DNA of 32,098 bases from Gemmatimonadaceae bacterium (lineage in GTDB: Bacteria > Gemmatimonadota > Gemmatimonadetes > Gemmatimonadales > Gemmatimonadaceae): positions 1 through 32,098 of the forward strand of contig JANWIK010000187.1 in assembly GCA_025449955.1 (NCBI GenBank), given 5' to 3'. This document shows positions 1 to 7,424 of this stretch, piece after piece. The position numbers and the translations under genes are program-made. The notes under the pieces are model-generated. The model was not told the DNA's origin. It saw only the letters and a list, made by a program, of their open reading frames with translations, and did not search any database. Each line of letters begins with the position of its first letter. Position 1 is the stretch's first letter.

Positions 1-471
1 CGTGTCGAGAGTAAGGCGGGGCAGCGGATATGCGGTGCGCCGGCGCCGGGTGCAGCGCACCTAACATAGCGTGGGGACCCTGCTGCCGCCGCCCGGATCG
101 CGGGCCCCGCTACGCCTCGGGTCTCGCGCGTGGCTCTACTGTTGAGCTCGCTGCTCCGGTCCGTCTCCCCGAGGGAGGCGACGCGTGCGTCACGAGGCGT
201 CGCGGACGATCGCGACGGACCAGGCGTGGCGAATGTCGCCCAGCCTGTGGCGAAGCGAAGGGATTGCCGCGTCGCGAGCCGGTCTCGACGGCCTGGTGCA
301 CCCGGCAGCGTTAGGAATGCGAGCCGCGCGGAGCACGGTCGATGCGAGGCGTGCGCTCGTCGACTTGACAGCCCTTCCAGAACGAGCATATCAGCATGCG
401 CGCGCGATTGCGGGCGGATGCTCGGTCGAGCGCGAGACAGGTTCCCACTTCACTGCAGCGGGAGGTCCGTT
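1..471. other. Leading region without a convincing gene
   Basis: All frames here are either short or Arg/Ala/Ser-rich in the way expected of GC-rich noncoding DNA read in frame. The frame of the downstream protease stays open back to about position 130, but that extension is Arg-rich, has no signal sequence of its own and would bury the real lipoprotein signal peptide. I see no tRNA, rRNA or repeat. A possible promoter at 365-394 belongs to the downstream gene. The far left end may be the downstream flank of a gene outside the window. Confidence 0.5.
365..394 (+). promoter_or_regulatory. Possible sigma70-type promoter of the subtilase gene
   Basis: A perfect TTGACA (365-370) is followed after 18 bp by TATCAG (389-394), which matches four of the six -10 consensus positions. 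It lies about 80 bp before the supported ATG at 472. The -10 element is weak, and sigma factor preferences of this organism are unknown, so this is a suggestion only. Confidence 0.35.
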
Positions 472-1845
472 ATGCGAATGGTTCCCCGTCACGTGCGCCT
501 CGTTACCGTCGTGATTGCCGCCGCCGGCGCGGTGGCGTGTAGTGACTCTCCAACCGCGCCGGGACACGGCTCACCGATCAGCGCGGACCTCACCTCGGGT
601 GGCGCCCACCGCAACGTGATCATCATGAAGGATGGCGCGACGACGATGGCCGCGTTGACCGCGCAAGTTCAATCGTTAGGCGGCCAGATCGTCCGCACGC
701 AGCCCGACATCAGCGTGGTCACCGTGAGCGGTCTGAGCGATGCGGCCGCCGCGGTGATCGCCAATCGCAGCGACGTCGATGGTGTGCAGCAGGACAGCGC
801 CATTGCCATGCTCCCGCCGCGCGAGCAAATGATCGGCCAGCCGATCACGGCGCAAACCGATCAAAGCGGCGCCTTCTTCTTCCCGGCGTTCCAGTGGAAC
901 ATGCGGCAGATCAAGGCCGACAAGGCGTGGCTGGTGACGAGTCAGGGCAAGGGCGCGCTCGTGTGCGTGCTCGACACGGGTATCGATCCCCATCACATCG
1001 ACCTGCAGGGCAAGATCGATCTCGGCATCAGTACGTCGTTCGTGGCCACCGAGCCCGACATCATCGATCACAACTTCCACGGCACGTTCGTCTCGACACT
1101 GATTTCGTCTAACGGGCTGGGCATCGCGTCCGTCGCGCCCGACGCGGAGTTATGCATGATCAAGGTGCTGAATGCGAACGGGCAGGGCAACTTCTCCGAT
1201 CTCATCGCCGGTATCATGTACGCGGCGCATCAGAAGGCCGACGTGATCAACATGAGCCTCGGTGCGTACATCACGATTCAGACCAAGGCCGACGTGCAGC
1301 TCGTGGTGGCGCTGCAGCGTGCGATCAACTTCGCGATTCATCATGGTGTGGTGCCGGTGGCCGCCGCGGGCAACAACGCGGTGAACCTGGCGACTGACGA
1401 TCCTCGCAACATCTCGATCCCCGCGCAGCTGTTGGGTGTGATCGACGTCGGCGCGACGGCGCCGGTCAATCAAATGAACTTCGATCAGATCGCGTCATAC
1501 TCGAACGTCGGGTTCCCCGGCGTGCTCGTGTTTGCGCCGGGCGGTGATCTCGTGGCCGGCGGCGTGGTGCCCGACCTCATCCTGTCTGCGTGCGCTGGTA
1601 GTGCCGTGCCGTCGTGTGCGGGCGAGAACTCGTACGTCTTCGGCGCCGGCACCAGCTTCGCGTCGCCGCACGTGGCGGGCGAAGCCGCCGTCATTGGCTC
1701 CGACTTCAAGCATGATCCCAAGGTGGACAAGATCGAGGCGTGCATCACGTTGACGAGCGATCATCCGACGGGCCGGTTCATCGATCCGTTGTACGGGTTC
1801 GGCCGCATCGACGTGCTGAACGCCGCCATCTGCATGAAGCATTGA
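472..1845 (+). CDS. Subtilisin-family (S8) serine protease, predicted lipoprotein
   Basis: A 457-residue secreted peptidase of the S8 family. The ATG at 472 is preceded by a GGGAGG ribosome binding site and opens a short basic stretch, a hydrophobic core and Cys23 in a lipobox-like context (AVAC), so export and lipid anchoring are likely. Residues about 47-110 resemble the inhibitor I9 propeptide that folds and is then removed. The catalytic domain shows Asp168 (LDTGID), His203 (HGTFV), oxyanion Asn301 (AAGNN) and Ser395 (GTSFASPH), so all four key residues are present. It should hydrolyse peptide bonds outside the cytoplasm; the substrate is unknown. It is monocistronic: a hairpin follows and the next gene is convergent. 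The open frame extends further upstream, but that part looks noncoding. Confidence 0.93.
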   Translation: MRMVPRHVRLVTVVIAAAGAVACSDSPTAPGHGSPISADLTSGGAHRNVIIMKDGATTMAALTAQVQSLGGQIVRTQPDISVVTVSGLSDAAAAVIANRSDVDGVQQDSAIAMLPPREQMIGQPITAQTDQSGAFFFPAFQWNMRQIKADKAWLVTSQGKGALVCVLDTGIDPHHIDLQGKIDLGISTSFVATEPDIIDHNFHGTFVSTLISSNGLGIASVAPDAELCMIKVLNANGQGNFSDLIAGIMYAAHQKADVINMSLGAYITIQTKADVQLVVALQRAINFAIHHGVVPVAAAGNNAVNLATDDPRNISIPAQLLGVIDVGATAPVNQMNFDQIASYSNVGFPGVLVFAPGGDLVAGGVVPDLILSACAGSAVPSCAGENSYVFGAGTSFASPHVAGEAAVIGSDFKHDPKVDKIEACITLTSDHPTGRFIDPLYGFGRIDVLNAAICMKH

Positions 1846-1890
1846 TCGCAGCCGCGTACGCCTAACGGAACAGATGGGATGAAAAACCAC

Positions 1891-1932
1891 GGGACATGGG
1901 CTCTCCTCGGCGAGAGCCACATGCCCCATGGG
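1891..1932. terminator. Hairpin between convergent genes
   Basis: GGCTCTC (1899-1905) and GAGAGCC (1912-1918) form a perfect 7-bp stem with a 6-nt loop. Outer arms around 1891-1900 and 1922-1932 can extend it imperfectly. There is no T-tract. It lies 45-90 bp after the subtilase stop and before the end of the opposite-strand gene, where a bidirectional terminator would be expected. Confidence 0.4.
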
Positions 1933-1992
1933 TCCTACGCACACCCCGCGGCCCCGCCCGAAGTGGCTGGGGCCCCGGCTGGTGTGACGGTC

Positions 1993-2553
1993 TTACGGTT
2001 TGGCCGTGCTCCAGAACGTGGCTCGCAGCACGGAGTGCTCGAGCAGATTCGTTTCCGCGTCCAAGCGGCCCAAGGCACGGATCACGGCCAGCGTCGCCCA
2101 CGCCTCGGCCTCGAGCCCTTCGTCGTTCTCCCACATCAGCTCGCGTGTCACGTAGCCGTGGAGGCGCGCCCGCGAGGGCCCATCGAGATCGCGCTGCACC
2201 GCCTGCAGAGCAGCGAGAAAGACGCGCTCTGCGCCTAACCAGCGGGCGACCAGGCGACGCTGCTCGCCCGCCGCGCCCGACACGAGGGCGATGCGCGCGC
2301 CGGTGAGCATCAAGCGGAGGACGCGGCGCTGTGCGTCGCTCAGCTCGCGCAGGCTCGCGTCGAAGCGCGTGAGTCGCGTCCCGCCAGGGTTTCCGGACTC
2401 GAGCGTGAGCGCCGGGCGCTCCGGCTCGTGCTGCTGTTCTGGCCACATAGTTGTCGTGGGGATCAGACTCCGGCGGCCGATCGCGGGACCGACTGAATCG
2501 CGATGCTCGGCATGTATGCCGGAAAATTGGAACCGCTCCGCCAGGGTGCTCAT
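1993..2553 (-). CDS. Hypothetical protein, unknown function
   Basis: A 186-residue protein that I do not recognise. The ATG at 2553 is preceded by GGGAG at good spacing; the frame stays open 90 bases further, but that part has no ribosome binding site. There is no signal peptide or clear membrane segment. Residues about 1-60 are polar and Pro-rich. The rest is Leu/Ala/Arg-rich and looks mainly helical (for example ERVFLAALQAVQRDL and EAWATLAVIRALGRLDAE), which suggests a small alpha-helical cytoplasmic protein. It faces away from the two-component cluster across an intergenic region holding a strong palindrome, so the two units may share a control region. Codon-position GC and the supported start favour a real gene, but it could be lineage-specific. 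Confidence 0.6.
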   Translation of the reverse strand: MSTLAERFQFSGIHAEHRDSVGPAIGRRSLIPTTTMWPEQQHEPERPALTLESGNPGGTRLTRFDASLRELSDAQRRVLRLMLTGARIALVSGAAGEQRRLVARWLGAERVFLAALQAVQRDLDGPSRARLHGYVTRELMWENDEGLEAEAWATLAVIRALGRLDAETNLLEHSVLRATFWSTAKP

Positions 2554-2659
2554 CGTGACATCTCCCGAGTCGCCTGCGTCGTCGCACACCGTCCGTTCGC
2601 GGTCACAAGAAGCAATGACGACGAGAGTCGCGCAAGCTGCCAAATTGCCTAGCGCGAAG

Positions 2660-2679
2660 AACTAGGGAAAACCCTAGTT
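2660..2679. promoter_or_regulatory. Perfect inverted repeat, candidate operator
   Basis: AACTAGGG (2660-2667) and CCCTAGTT (2672-2679) are perfect inverted half-sites separated by AAAA. Each arm contains CTAG, a tetranucleotide scarce elsewhere in this window. The site lies between two divergent genes, about 105 bp before the ATG at 2785. A dyad with a short A-rich spacer suits a dimeric helix-turn-helix regulator, possibly the NarL/FixJ-type regulator encoded at the end of this cluster. A small RNA hairpin is the alternative. Confidence 0.5.
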
Positions 2680-2784
2680 GCCCCGCCGTCGATTTCACGT
2701 TAGGAGTTGTGCTGCGTCTTGAAATGACCGCGGTCGAGCGCGCGTTCAATCGTGCACCGACCACTTCCACATGCCGGAGGACTT

Positions 2785-3111
2785 ATGGCGTCGCGCCCCG
2801 ATGATCACGTGCTGCAGCACCGCATCTCACTCGAGCAGGCAAAACAGTTCGTGCGCAACCACGAGCGAACCGCGGCGCCGGGCAGCGAGCGGTGCGGGTA
2901 TTTCTCTCGCGGAATTCTGGATGAGATTCTGGCGCATCCGGGCTGCGCCGGCATTCGCTTCTATCACGGCCGCGATGCGAACGGCAAGTCGGCGATCGTG
3001 CTGATCGGCGTCACCAAAGAGAAGCTCGACATCACCGACGGGCCGATCGCGGAGAATCATCAGCCGTGTCCGCCCGAGTGCGGCGGGTCCCAGTTAGGCT
3101 CGGGCGGCTGA
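2785..3111 (+). CDS. Small conserved-looking hypothetical protein with Cys-containing tail
   Basis: A 108-residue cytoplasmic protein of unknown function. The ATG at 2785 has a GGAGGA ribosome binding site. The sequence has an amphipathic N-terminal helix (SLEQAKQFVRNHE), a central alpha/beta-like stretch (AGIRFYHGRDANGKSAIVLIGV) and a C-terminal PCPPECGG segment whose two cysteines could bind metal or form a disulfide; two further cysteines are at CGYF and PGCAG. It is the first gene of a tight cluster; the next start is 6 bp after its stop. Its position before a membrane protein, a histidine kinase and a response regulator suggests an accessory role in that signalling unit, but this is inferred from context only. 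Confidence 0.75.
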   Translation: MASRPDDHVLQHRISLEQAKQFVRNHERTAAPGSERCGYFSRGILDEILAHPGCAGIRFYHGRDANGKSAIVLIGVTKEKLDITDGPIAENHQPCPPECGGSQLGSGG

Positions 3112-3117
3112 GCGCTG

Positions 3118-3783
3118 GTGGACAAGCTGGCGATCGTCGCCGAGCTCTTGCCGGTGTTCGCGGCGCTGGCCGTGGGCCGGCGATTGTCGCGGCCATCACG
3201 CCTCATCGCCATCTTGTTCGTGCTGTGGTTTTGCGAAGACATGGCGCAGCAGGTGCTCATCCACCTGCATCACAACAACAATTGGCTCCTGCACCTGACG
3301 ATGCCCGTCGAGGCAGCGCTGCTGTTGTGGGCGTTTTCGCTCTGGCAGGACAGCCAGGTGGCGCGTCGGGCCATTCTGCTGGCTGTCCCGATTTACGTGG
3401 TGGTGTGGCTCGTGTTGCAGGTATTCGTCGAATCGCTCGACCGGCTCAGCCAGTACGCCGGACCGATGAGTTATCTCCTCGTGTTGGCCGTGGCCGCGTT
3501 CACGCTCGTGTCCAAGTCCGCGCGCGCCGTGTCGCCGGGGTGGCGGCAGCCGTGGTTCTGGATTTCGGCGGGCATGATCATCGACATGGGCAGTCAAGTC
3601 GCGCTGAATCCGATCGCAAACATTTTGATCGCGACGCACCAGCGAAGCTTCGCGATCTTCCAGGCGTTCGGCGCCGTGAGTATTCTCTCGTATTCGCTGA
3701 CGACGTGGGGAATTCTTTGCGAACGGCGTCACCCGAGCTCTGGTGGGTCTTCGTCGCTGCCGCGCTGGCAGCTGGAATCCTGA
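3118..3783 (+). CDS. Multi-pass membrane protein, putative sensor partner of histidine kinase
   Basis: A 221-residue integral membrane protein with about six or seven hydrophobic segments (for example AIVAELLPVFAALAVG, AILLAVPIYVVVWLVLQVF and MSYLLVLAVAAFTLV). The likely start is GTG 3118, 6 bp after the upstream stop; no strong ribosome binding site is visible, so translation is probably coupled. There is no enzymatic motif. It overlaps the histidine kinase reading frame by about 65 bp, and the kinase itself has only one short membrane anchor, so this protein may be the sensory membrane module working with it. The last 20 residues (Ser/Arg-rich, after TTWGILCER) read through the overlap. A past or programmed frameshift joining the two is possible. 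Confidence 0.8.
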   Translation: MDKLAIVAELLPVFAALAVGRRLSRPSRLIAILFVLWFCEDMAQQVLIHLHHNNNWLLHLTMPVEAALLLWAFSLWQDSQVARRAILLAVPIYVVVWLVLQVFVESLDRLSQYAGPMSYLLVLAVAAFTLVSKSARAVSPGWRQPWFWISAGMIIDMGSQVALNPIANILIATHQRSFAIFQAFGAVSILSYSLTTWGILCERRHPSSGGSSSLPRWQLES

Positions 3784-4505
3784 CCGCGGCCATCGTGACG
3801 TCGATCGTCGTGCAGCAGCGGCGATATCTGACGGCGACGAGGTCGTTGAGCGGCAAGCTGCTCGCGGCGCAGGAAGAGGAGCGCGCGCGCATCGCCCGCG
3901 AGTTGCACGACGATGTGATTCAGCGCGTCGCGCTGCTCGGCCAATCGCTCGATGAGTTGGCGACGTTCTCGCACGACGGCGACAAGCAATTCGAGCGTCG
4001 CGTGCGGGGGCTGCGCGCCGAGCTCGTCGATTTTGCCGACGAGATTCGTTCGCTCGCGCACCGCATGCATCCGCCCGTACTCGACCACCTCGGATTGCCC
4101 GCGGCGCTGTCGACCTTGGCGGGCGAGATATGGTCTACGTCGCGGCTCCGCGTCGGGTTGGATCTCGATCGAAGTCCTGTCGAAATGCCGCCGGCCGTGG
4201 CGGCGGGTCTCTATCGCATTGCGCAGGAATCTCTGCGCAACGTGGTGAAGCACGCGGGCGCGTCGACGGCGATGATGCGTCTGGCACACGTCGACGGCGG
4301 CGTGCAACTCGTCGTGGAAGACAACGGGTCCGGATTCGACACCGCGGCGCCGCGCGGCGCGTTCGTCAACGGCGGATCGGGCATCGGGCTCACGAGCATC
4401 ACCGAGCGCGCACGCCAGTTCGGCGGACGCGTGGCGATTCACTCGCGTCCCGGCGCCGGGACGCGCGTCGTGGCCTGGATTCCGTTAGGCAAGGACCAGG
4501 CGTGA
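3717..4505 (+). CDS. HisKA_3-type sensor histidine kinase
   Basis: A membrane-anchored histidine kinase of the NarX/DesK-like class, about 262 residues. One transmembrane segment (VFVAAALAAGILTAAIVTSI) is followed by the dimerisation/phosphoacceptor domain with His64 in RELHDDVIQR. The HATPase domain has N-box Asn175 (SLRNVVKHAGA), G1 box VVEDNGSGFD and G2 box GSGIGLTSI. It should autophosphorylate His64 and pass the phosphate to the regulator that starts at its stop codon. No ATG is available: I chose TTG 3717 because GGGGA lies 5 nt upstream; GTG 3705 is an alternative. Either choice overlaps the membrane protein gene, which is in another frame. No periplasmic sensor domain is present, so input probably comes from the overlapping membrane protein. 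Confidence 0.88.
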   Translation: MRTASPELWWVFVAAALAAGILTAAIVTSIVVQQRRYLTATRSLSGKLLAAQEEERARIARELHDDVIQRVALLGQSLDELATFSHDGDKQFERRVRGLRAELVDFADEIRSLAHRMHPPVLDHLGLPAALSTLAGEIWSTSRLRVGLDLDRSPVEMPPAVAAGLYRIAQESLRNVVKHAGASTAMMRLAHVDGGVQLVVEDNGSGFDTAAPRGAFVNGGSGIGLTSITERARQFGGRVAIHSRPGAGTRVVAWIPLGKDQA

Positions 4506-5152
4506 CCGCGCGGCCGCGCCTCATGCTCGCCGACGATCACTCGCTCTTGTGCGAGGGATTGCGCGGCCTGCTCGAGCCCGACAACGAAGTCATCGGCGTC
4601 GTGCACGATGGCCGCGATGTCGTGGCGGAAGTGGAGCGTCTCGAGCCCGACCTCGTGCTGCTCGACATTTCGCTCCCCGGCAAGGACGGCCTAACGCTGG
4701 CGCGCGAGCTGCGGGAGCGCCGCCCCTCGCAACGGATCATGATCCTCACGATGCACGCCGAGCGCCTCTACGCCGACGAGGCGCTCCGTGCCGGTGCGCG
4801 CGCCTACGTGCTCAAGCTGGCGTCGGGATCCGAGCTCCGATTCGCCGTTTCCGAGGTGCTGGCCGGCCGCACGTACATCACGCCGCTCCTCGCGTCCGCT
4901 GCGGGTCCTTCGGGCGCGCCGGCCCAGAACGACGCCGGCGCTTCGTTGGCGACTGACGGTCCACCGCTCACCGCACGCCAGCTCGAGGTGCTGCGTCTCG
5001 TGGGGCGGGGACTTACGACGCTCGAGGTGGCGCACGAGTTGGGCGTCAGCGAAAAAGCCGTCGAGTTCCACAAGGCGCGGATCAAGAAGGCGCTCGGCTT
5101 GAGCAGCAACGCCGCACTCATGCGCTATGCGGTGGCGCACAACATCGTGTAG
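4502..5152 (+). CDS. NarL/FixJ-family response regulator
   Basis: A 216-residue two-component response regulator. The receiver domain carries the acidic pair Asp11-Asp12, phosphoacceptor Asp55 (LVLLDISLPGKDG), a conserved Thr in MILTMHAE and Lys105 (AYVLKLASG). A linker of about 25 residues (Ala/Gly-rich) leads to a LuxR-type helix-turn-helix (LTARQLEVLRLVGRGL, then VSEKAVEFHKARIKKALG). It should bind DNA as a dimer when phosphorylated. The GTG start at 4502 overlaps the kinase stop as GTGA, a classic coupled cognate pair. Target genes are unknown; the palindromes at 2660-2679 and 5228-5244 flank the cluster and are candidate binding sites. Confidence 0.93.
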   Translation: MTARPRLMLADDHSLLCEGLRGLLEPDNEVIGVVHDGRDVVAEVERLEPDLVLLDISLPGKDGLTLARELRERRPSQRIMILTMHAERLYADEALRAGARAYVLKLASGSELRFAVSEVLAGRTYITPLLASAAGPSGAPAQNDAGASLATDGPPLTARQLEVLRLVGRGLTTLEVAHELGVSEKAVEFHKARIKKALGLSSNAALMRYAVAHNIV

Positions 5153-5227
5153 CTGTCCGAAGGACGTGAGTCAGGTGGCGGACCCCTTTCCTTTCCCGGA
5201 GCGTCCGCACAATTTCACAAGCGGGTT

Positions 5228-5244
5228 GCGCGGACGGTCCGCGC
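5228..5244. promoter_or_regulatory. 17-bp GC-rich inverted repeat between two genes
   Basis: GCGCGGAC (5228-5235) and GTCCGCGC (5237-5244) are perfect 8-bp arms around a single G. The site is 76 bp after the response-regulator stop and 36 bp before the next GTG start. It could be an operator for the downstream membrane-protein gene or the core of a terminator hairpin; there is no T-tract. Confidence 0.4.
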
Positions 5245-5279
5245 CAGTCACCCAACCTGTCTGAACTTTGGGAGGCGCT

Positions 5280-5501
5280 GTGCTCTGGCCCCTGGTCGCC
5301 GTTTTTGCTCTTGGTGCGTGCGTGATCGTGTTTGCGTTTGCGTTGGCCGTTGGATTGCGCAAGTTCGCGCCGGGGGTGCTGTTGTTCGTCGTCGGCGTGC
5401 TCTTGATTGGCGGCGCGGTGATGAAGGGCAAGCACATCGCCGATTCGCGCCACGGCGTGACGGTGTACGAAGCACCGGAGCTCGAGCACCCGGCACGTTA
5501 G
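5280..5501 (+). CDS. Small two-segment membrane protein
   Basis: A 73-residue protein with two hydrophobic helices (WPLVAVFALGACVIVFAFAL and GVLLFVVGVLLIGGAVM) and a polar C-terminal tail ending in HPAR. The chosen GTG start at 5280 follows GGGAGG with a 4-nt gap; a TTG at 5268 is in frame but precedes this ribosome binding site. It has no recognised family or catalytic residues. It is separated from the two-component genes by a GC-rich inverted repeat and lies 66 bp before a CPBP protease on the same strand, so it could be part of either transcript. The function is unknown. Confidence 0.65.
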   Translation: MLWPLVAVFALGACVIVFAFALAVGLRKFAPGVLLFVVGVLLIGGAVMKGKHIADSRHGVTVYEAPELEHPAR

Positions 5502-5567
5502 CTCGCACGCTACAACCAGCGGGCGCCGCACGATCCTAGCGGCGGTCGATTCTCTCCTTCGTTCCCC

Positions 5568-6329
5568 ATGCCCGCTCCCGTTGCTCCGTCGCGCGGCCTG
5601 TCCAGCTACTGGCGCGCGACGAGAGAACATCGATACAGCCTGACCTTCGCGCTGCCACTCCTTCTGATTTACGAGGGGATGGCCGCGCTGCTCCCGGTGG
5701 GTGAAACCCGGGGAGTCCGCAACGGTGCGGACGTCATGCTCAAATCGTTGTTCTCGTTAGTCGCCGGACGTCACGGTCCGCTGGTGTTCGAGATCCTCCT
5801 CATTGCCGTGTGTCTGTGGCTCGTGCGTCGGGACCTCGCGTCGCACGGCGGCCTGTCGGCGATGCGCGGGCGTGTCTTTCTCGGCATGAGTCTCGAATCG
5901 GTGGTGCTCGCCCTCGCCTTCGGCGTGATCGTGGCGACGATCACCGCGCGTTTGCTCGGATTCTTCGGCGCGTTGAGCTTGGCGCCGATGCAGACGCTCG
6001 ATCAGCCGACGCGCCTCATGGTGTCGTTAGGCGCCGGGCTCTATGAGGAATTGTTGTTCCGCGTGATTCTCGTGTCCGCGCTGGCGCTGCTGGCGCGGCG
6101 CGCGTTCCACTGGCGCCCCGGCGCCGCGGGAGCGTTCGCGACGATCGTCGGAGCGCTCCTCTTCTCATCGGCGCACTACGTGGGTGCCTTCGGCGACCGC
6201 TTCACGCTCGAGTCGTTCGTGTTCCGGGCGATCAGCGGCGTGTTCTTCAGCGCGCTTTATCTGTGGCGCGGATTCGGAATCGACGCGTGGACCCACGCCC
6301 TCTACGACGTGTTCCTCGTCATCCGTTAG
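5568..6329 (+). CDS. CPBP family intramembrane metalloprotease (CAAX protease-like)
   Basis: A 253-residue polytopic membrane protein with about six to eight helices. The CPBP/Abi signature is present: Glu160-Glu161 and Arg165 in EELLFR, His203 in FSSAHYVG, and His243 in THALYDVF. These are the predicted catalytic and metal-binding residues of the family, which cleaves prenylated proteins in eukaryotes and membrane or peptide substrates in bacteria. The ATG at 5568 has no clear Shine-Dalgarno sequence. The stop is the TAG inside a GTTAGGC motif, and the convergent oxidoreductase gene ends 9 bp away. The substrate cannot be read from the sequence. Confidence 0.9.
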   Translation: MPAPVAPSRGLSSYWRATREHRYSLTFALPLLLIYEGMAALLPVGETRGVRNGADVMLKSLFSLVAGRHGPLVFEILLIAVCLWLVRRDLASHGGLSAMRGRVFLGMSLESVVLALAFGVIVATITARLLGFFGALSLAPMQTLDQPTRLMVSLGAGLYEELLFRVILVSALALLARRAFHWRPGAAGAFATIVGALLFSSAHYVGAFGDRFTLESFVFRAISGVFFSALYLWRGFGIDAWTHALYDVFLVIR

Positions 6330-6338
6330 GCAGCTGCC

Positions 6339-7424
6339 CTATAGGTCGGTGACCCGGCAACCCGAGGCCGCCGATGCGTACGCGGCTTCGAGCACGGCCG
6401 CCACGTCGCGAATGTCGCGCAAGTGCGGTTCCGCGTCACCCGTGTCCATGGCGTCCGCGAACGCACCGAACAATCCGGCAAACCACCCCGGGTACGACGA
6501 CTTGTCGAGCTCGGCCGAGTAGTCGTAGGACGTGACATCGCCATCGTGCTCGTAGCGAAGGACGCCGCCCACCCACTCGATGGAGCCGCGTTCGCCGACG
6601 AAGCGGACGCGATTCTCGCGATGCCGCGCCGCCCACGTGAGAAACATGACGCCTAACCGCTCCGGATACTCGAACAAGAGCTGCGCGCTGTCCTCGACGT
6701 CGTAGTCCGCGTGCCGCAGTTGGCCGGTCCACGCGCGCACCGCCTCCGGGATACCGGCGGCGTCGAGCATCTGATAGATGAGGTGCGTCCCGTGGTCCAA
6801 CAGCACGCCGCCGCGGCTATGCTCGGCCAGACCGCGCCATGGTGTGGACGTCGCGGCGCCGGTGCCGCGGTCCGCCATGAGGCGGTGCACCTGAAACTCG
6901 GCCAAGTGCCAGTCGCCGATCGCGCCATGGTGCAACCAATCACGGACCTTGAGCCACACCGGATTGTACCGGTATTGATGACACGGCATCACGACGCGTC
7001 CCGCGCTCCGTGCCGCGTCGGCAATGCGCGCGGCCTCGACGCGGTTGAGCGCCACCGGCTTCTCGCACATCACGTGGTAGCCCTGCTCGAGCGCCCACAG
7101 TGTGAGCTCGAGATGCGATGCCGTCGGGGTGCAGATGTCGACGAAATCGATGGGCCCCGCATCGCGCACGTCCTGGAGACGCGCGAAATGCGGAACGCTC
7201 GACACCGGCGCGACGCCGGGACCACCATCCATCGTGGCCACGATGCGAAAGCGGGTGCTGACTAACGGATCGCGCGCGAAGCCCGGCAGGTGGGCGTTGC
7301 GGGCGATGCCGCCGAGTCCGATCACCGCGCCCCGATAGACGCGCGGCGCCGGGACATGTCCCGGCGCCGACGTCCGTGGGGTCAGCTCGCCAATCCGCGC
7401 GGTCGACGTTGGCGTGGGTCTCAA
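6339..7424 (-). CDS. Gfo/Idh/MocA-family NAD(P)-dependent oxidoreductase
   Basis: A 361-residue enzyme of the glucose-fructose oxidoreductase/inositol dehydrogenase family. After a Pro/Thr-rich lead of about 30 residues comes the Rossmann motif GAVIGLGGIA, then DICTPTASH and CEKPVALN, the family EKP motif with its catalytic/cofactor lysine. The C-terminal half has GGVLLDHGTHLIYQM, where the Asp and His of the family active site lie. It probably oxidises or reduces a sugar-like alcohol with NAD(P); the substrate is unknown. The start is TTG 7424, overlapping the TGA of the aminotransferase gene as TTGA, so translation is coupled and the two may act in one pathway. No ATG or GTG precedes the Rossmann motif in frame. 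Confidence 0.9.
   Translation of the reverse strand: MRPTPTSTARIGELTPRTSAPGHVPAPRVYRGAVIGLGGIARNAHLPGFARDPLVSTRFRIVATMDGGPGVAPVSSVPHFARLQDVRDAGPIDFVDICTPTASHLELTLWALEQGYHVMCEKPVALNRVEAARIADAARSAGRVVMPCHQYRYNPVWLKVRDWLHHGAIGDWHLAEFQVHRLMADRGTGAATSTPWRGLAEHSRGGVLLDHGTHLIYQMLDAAGIPEAVRAWTGQLRHADYDVEDSAQLLFEYPERLGVMFLTWAARHRENRVRFVGERGSIEWVGGVLRYEHDGDVTSYDYSAELDKSSYPGWFAGLFGAFADAMDTGDAEPHLRDIRDVAAVLEAAYASAASGCRVTDL

Noticed and set aside
130-471. N-terminal extension of the subtilase frame by 114 residues
   Set aside because: The extension is Arg-rich, has no ribosome binding site and would bury the lipoprotein signal peptide that starts at 472.
1862-2587. Alternative minus-strand frame overlapping the hypothetical gene at 1993-2553
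   Set aside because: It is Arg/Gly-rich without a ribosome binding site, whereas the chosen frame has GGGAG before its ATG and balanced composition.
3729-4442. Minus-strand open frame of 237 codons
   Set aside because: It is antisense to the histidine kinase with all catalytic boxes on the plus strand; composition is Arg/His-rich.
6329-6338. GGCAGCTGCC palindrome between two convergent genes as a terminator
   Set aside because: It is only 10 bp without a loop and fills the whole gap between stop codons; a hairpin of useful stability cannot form.
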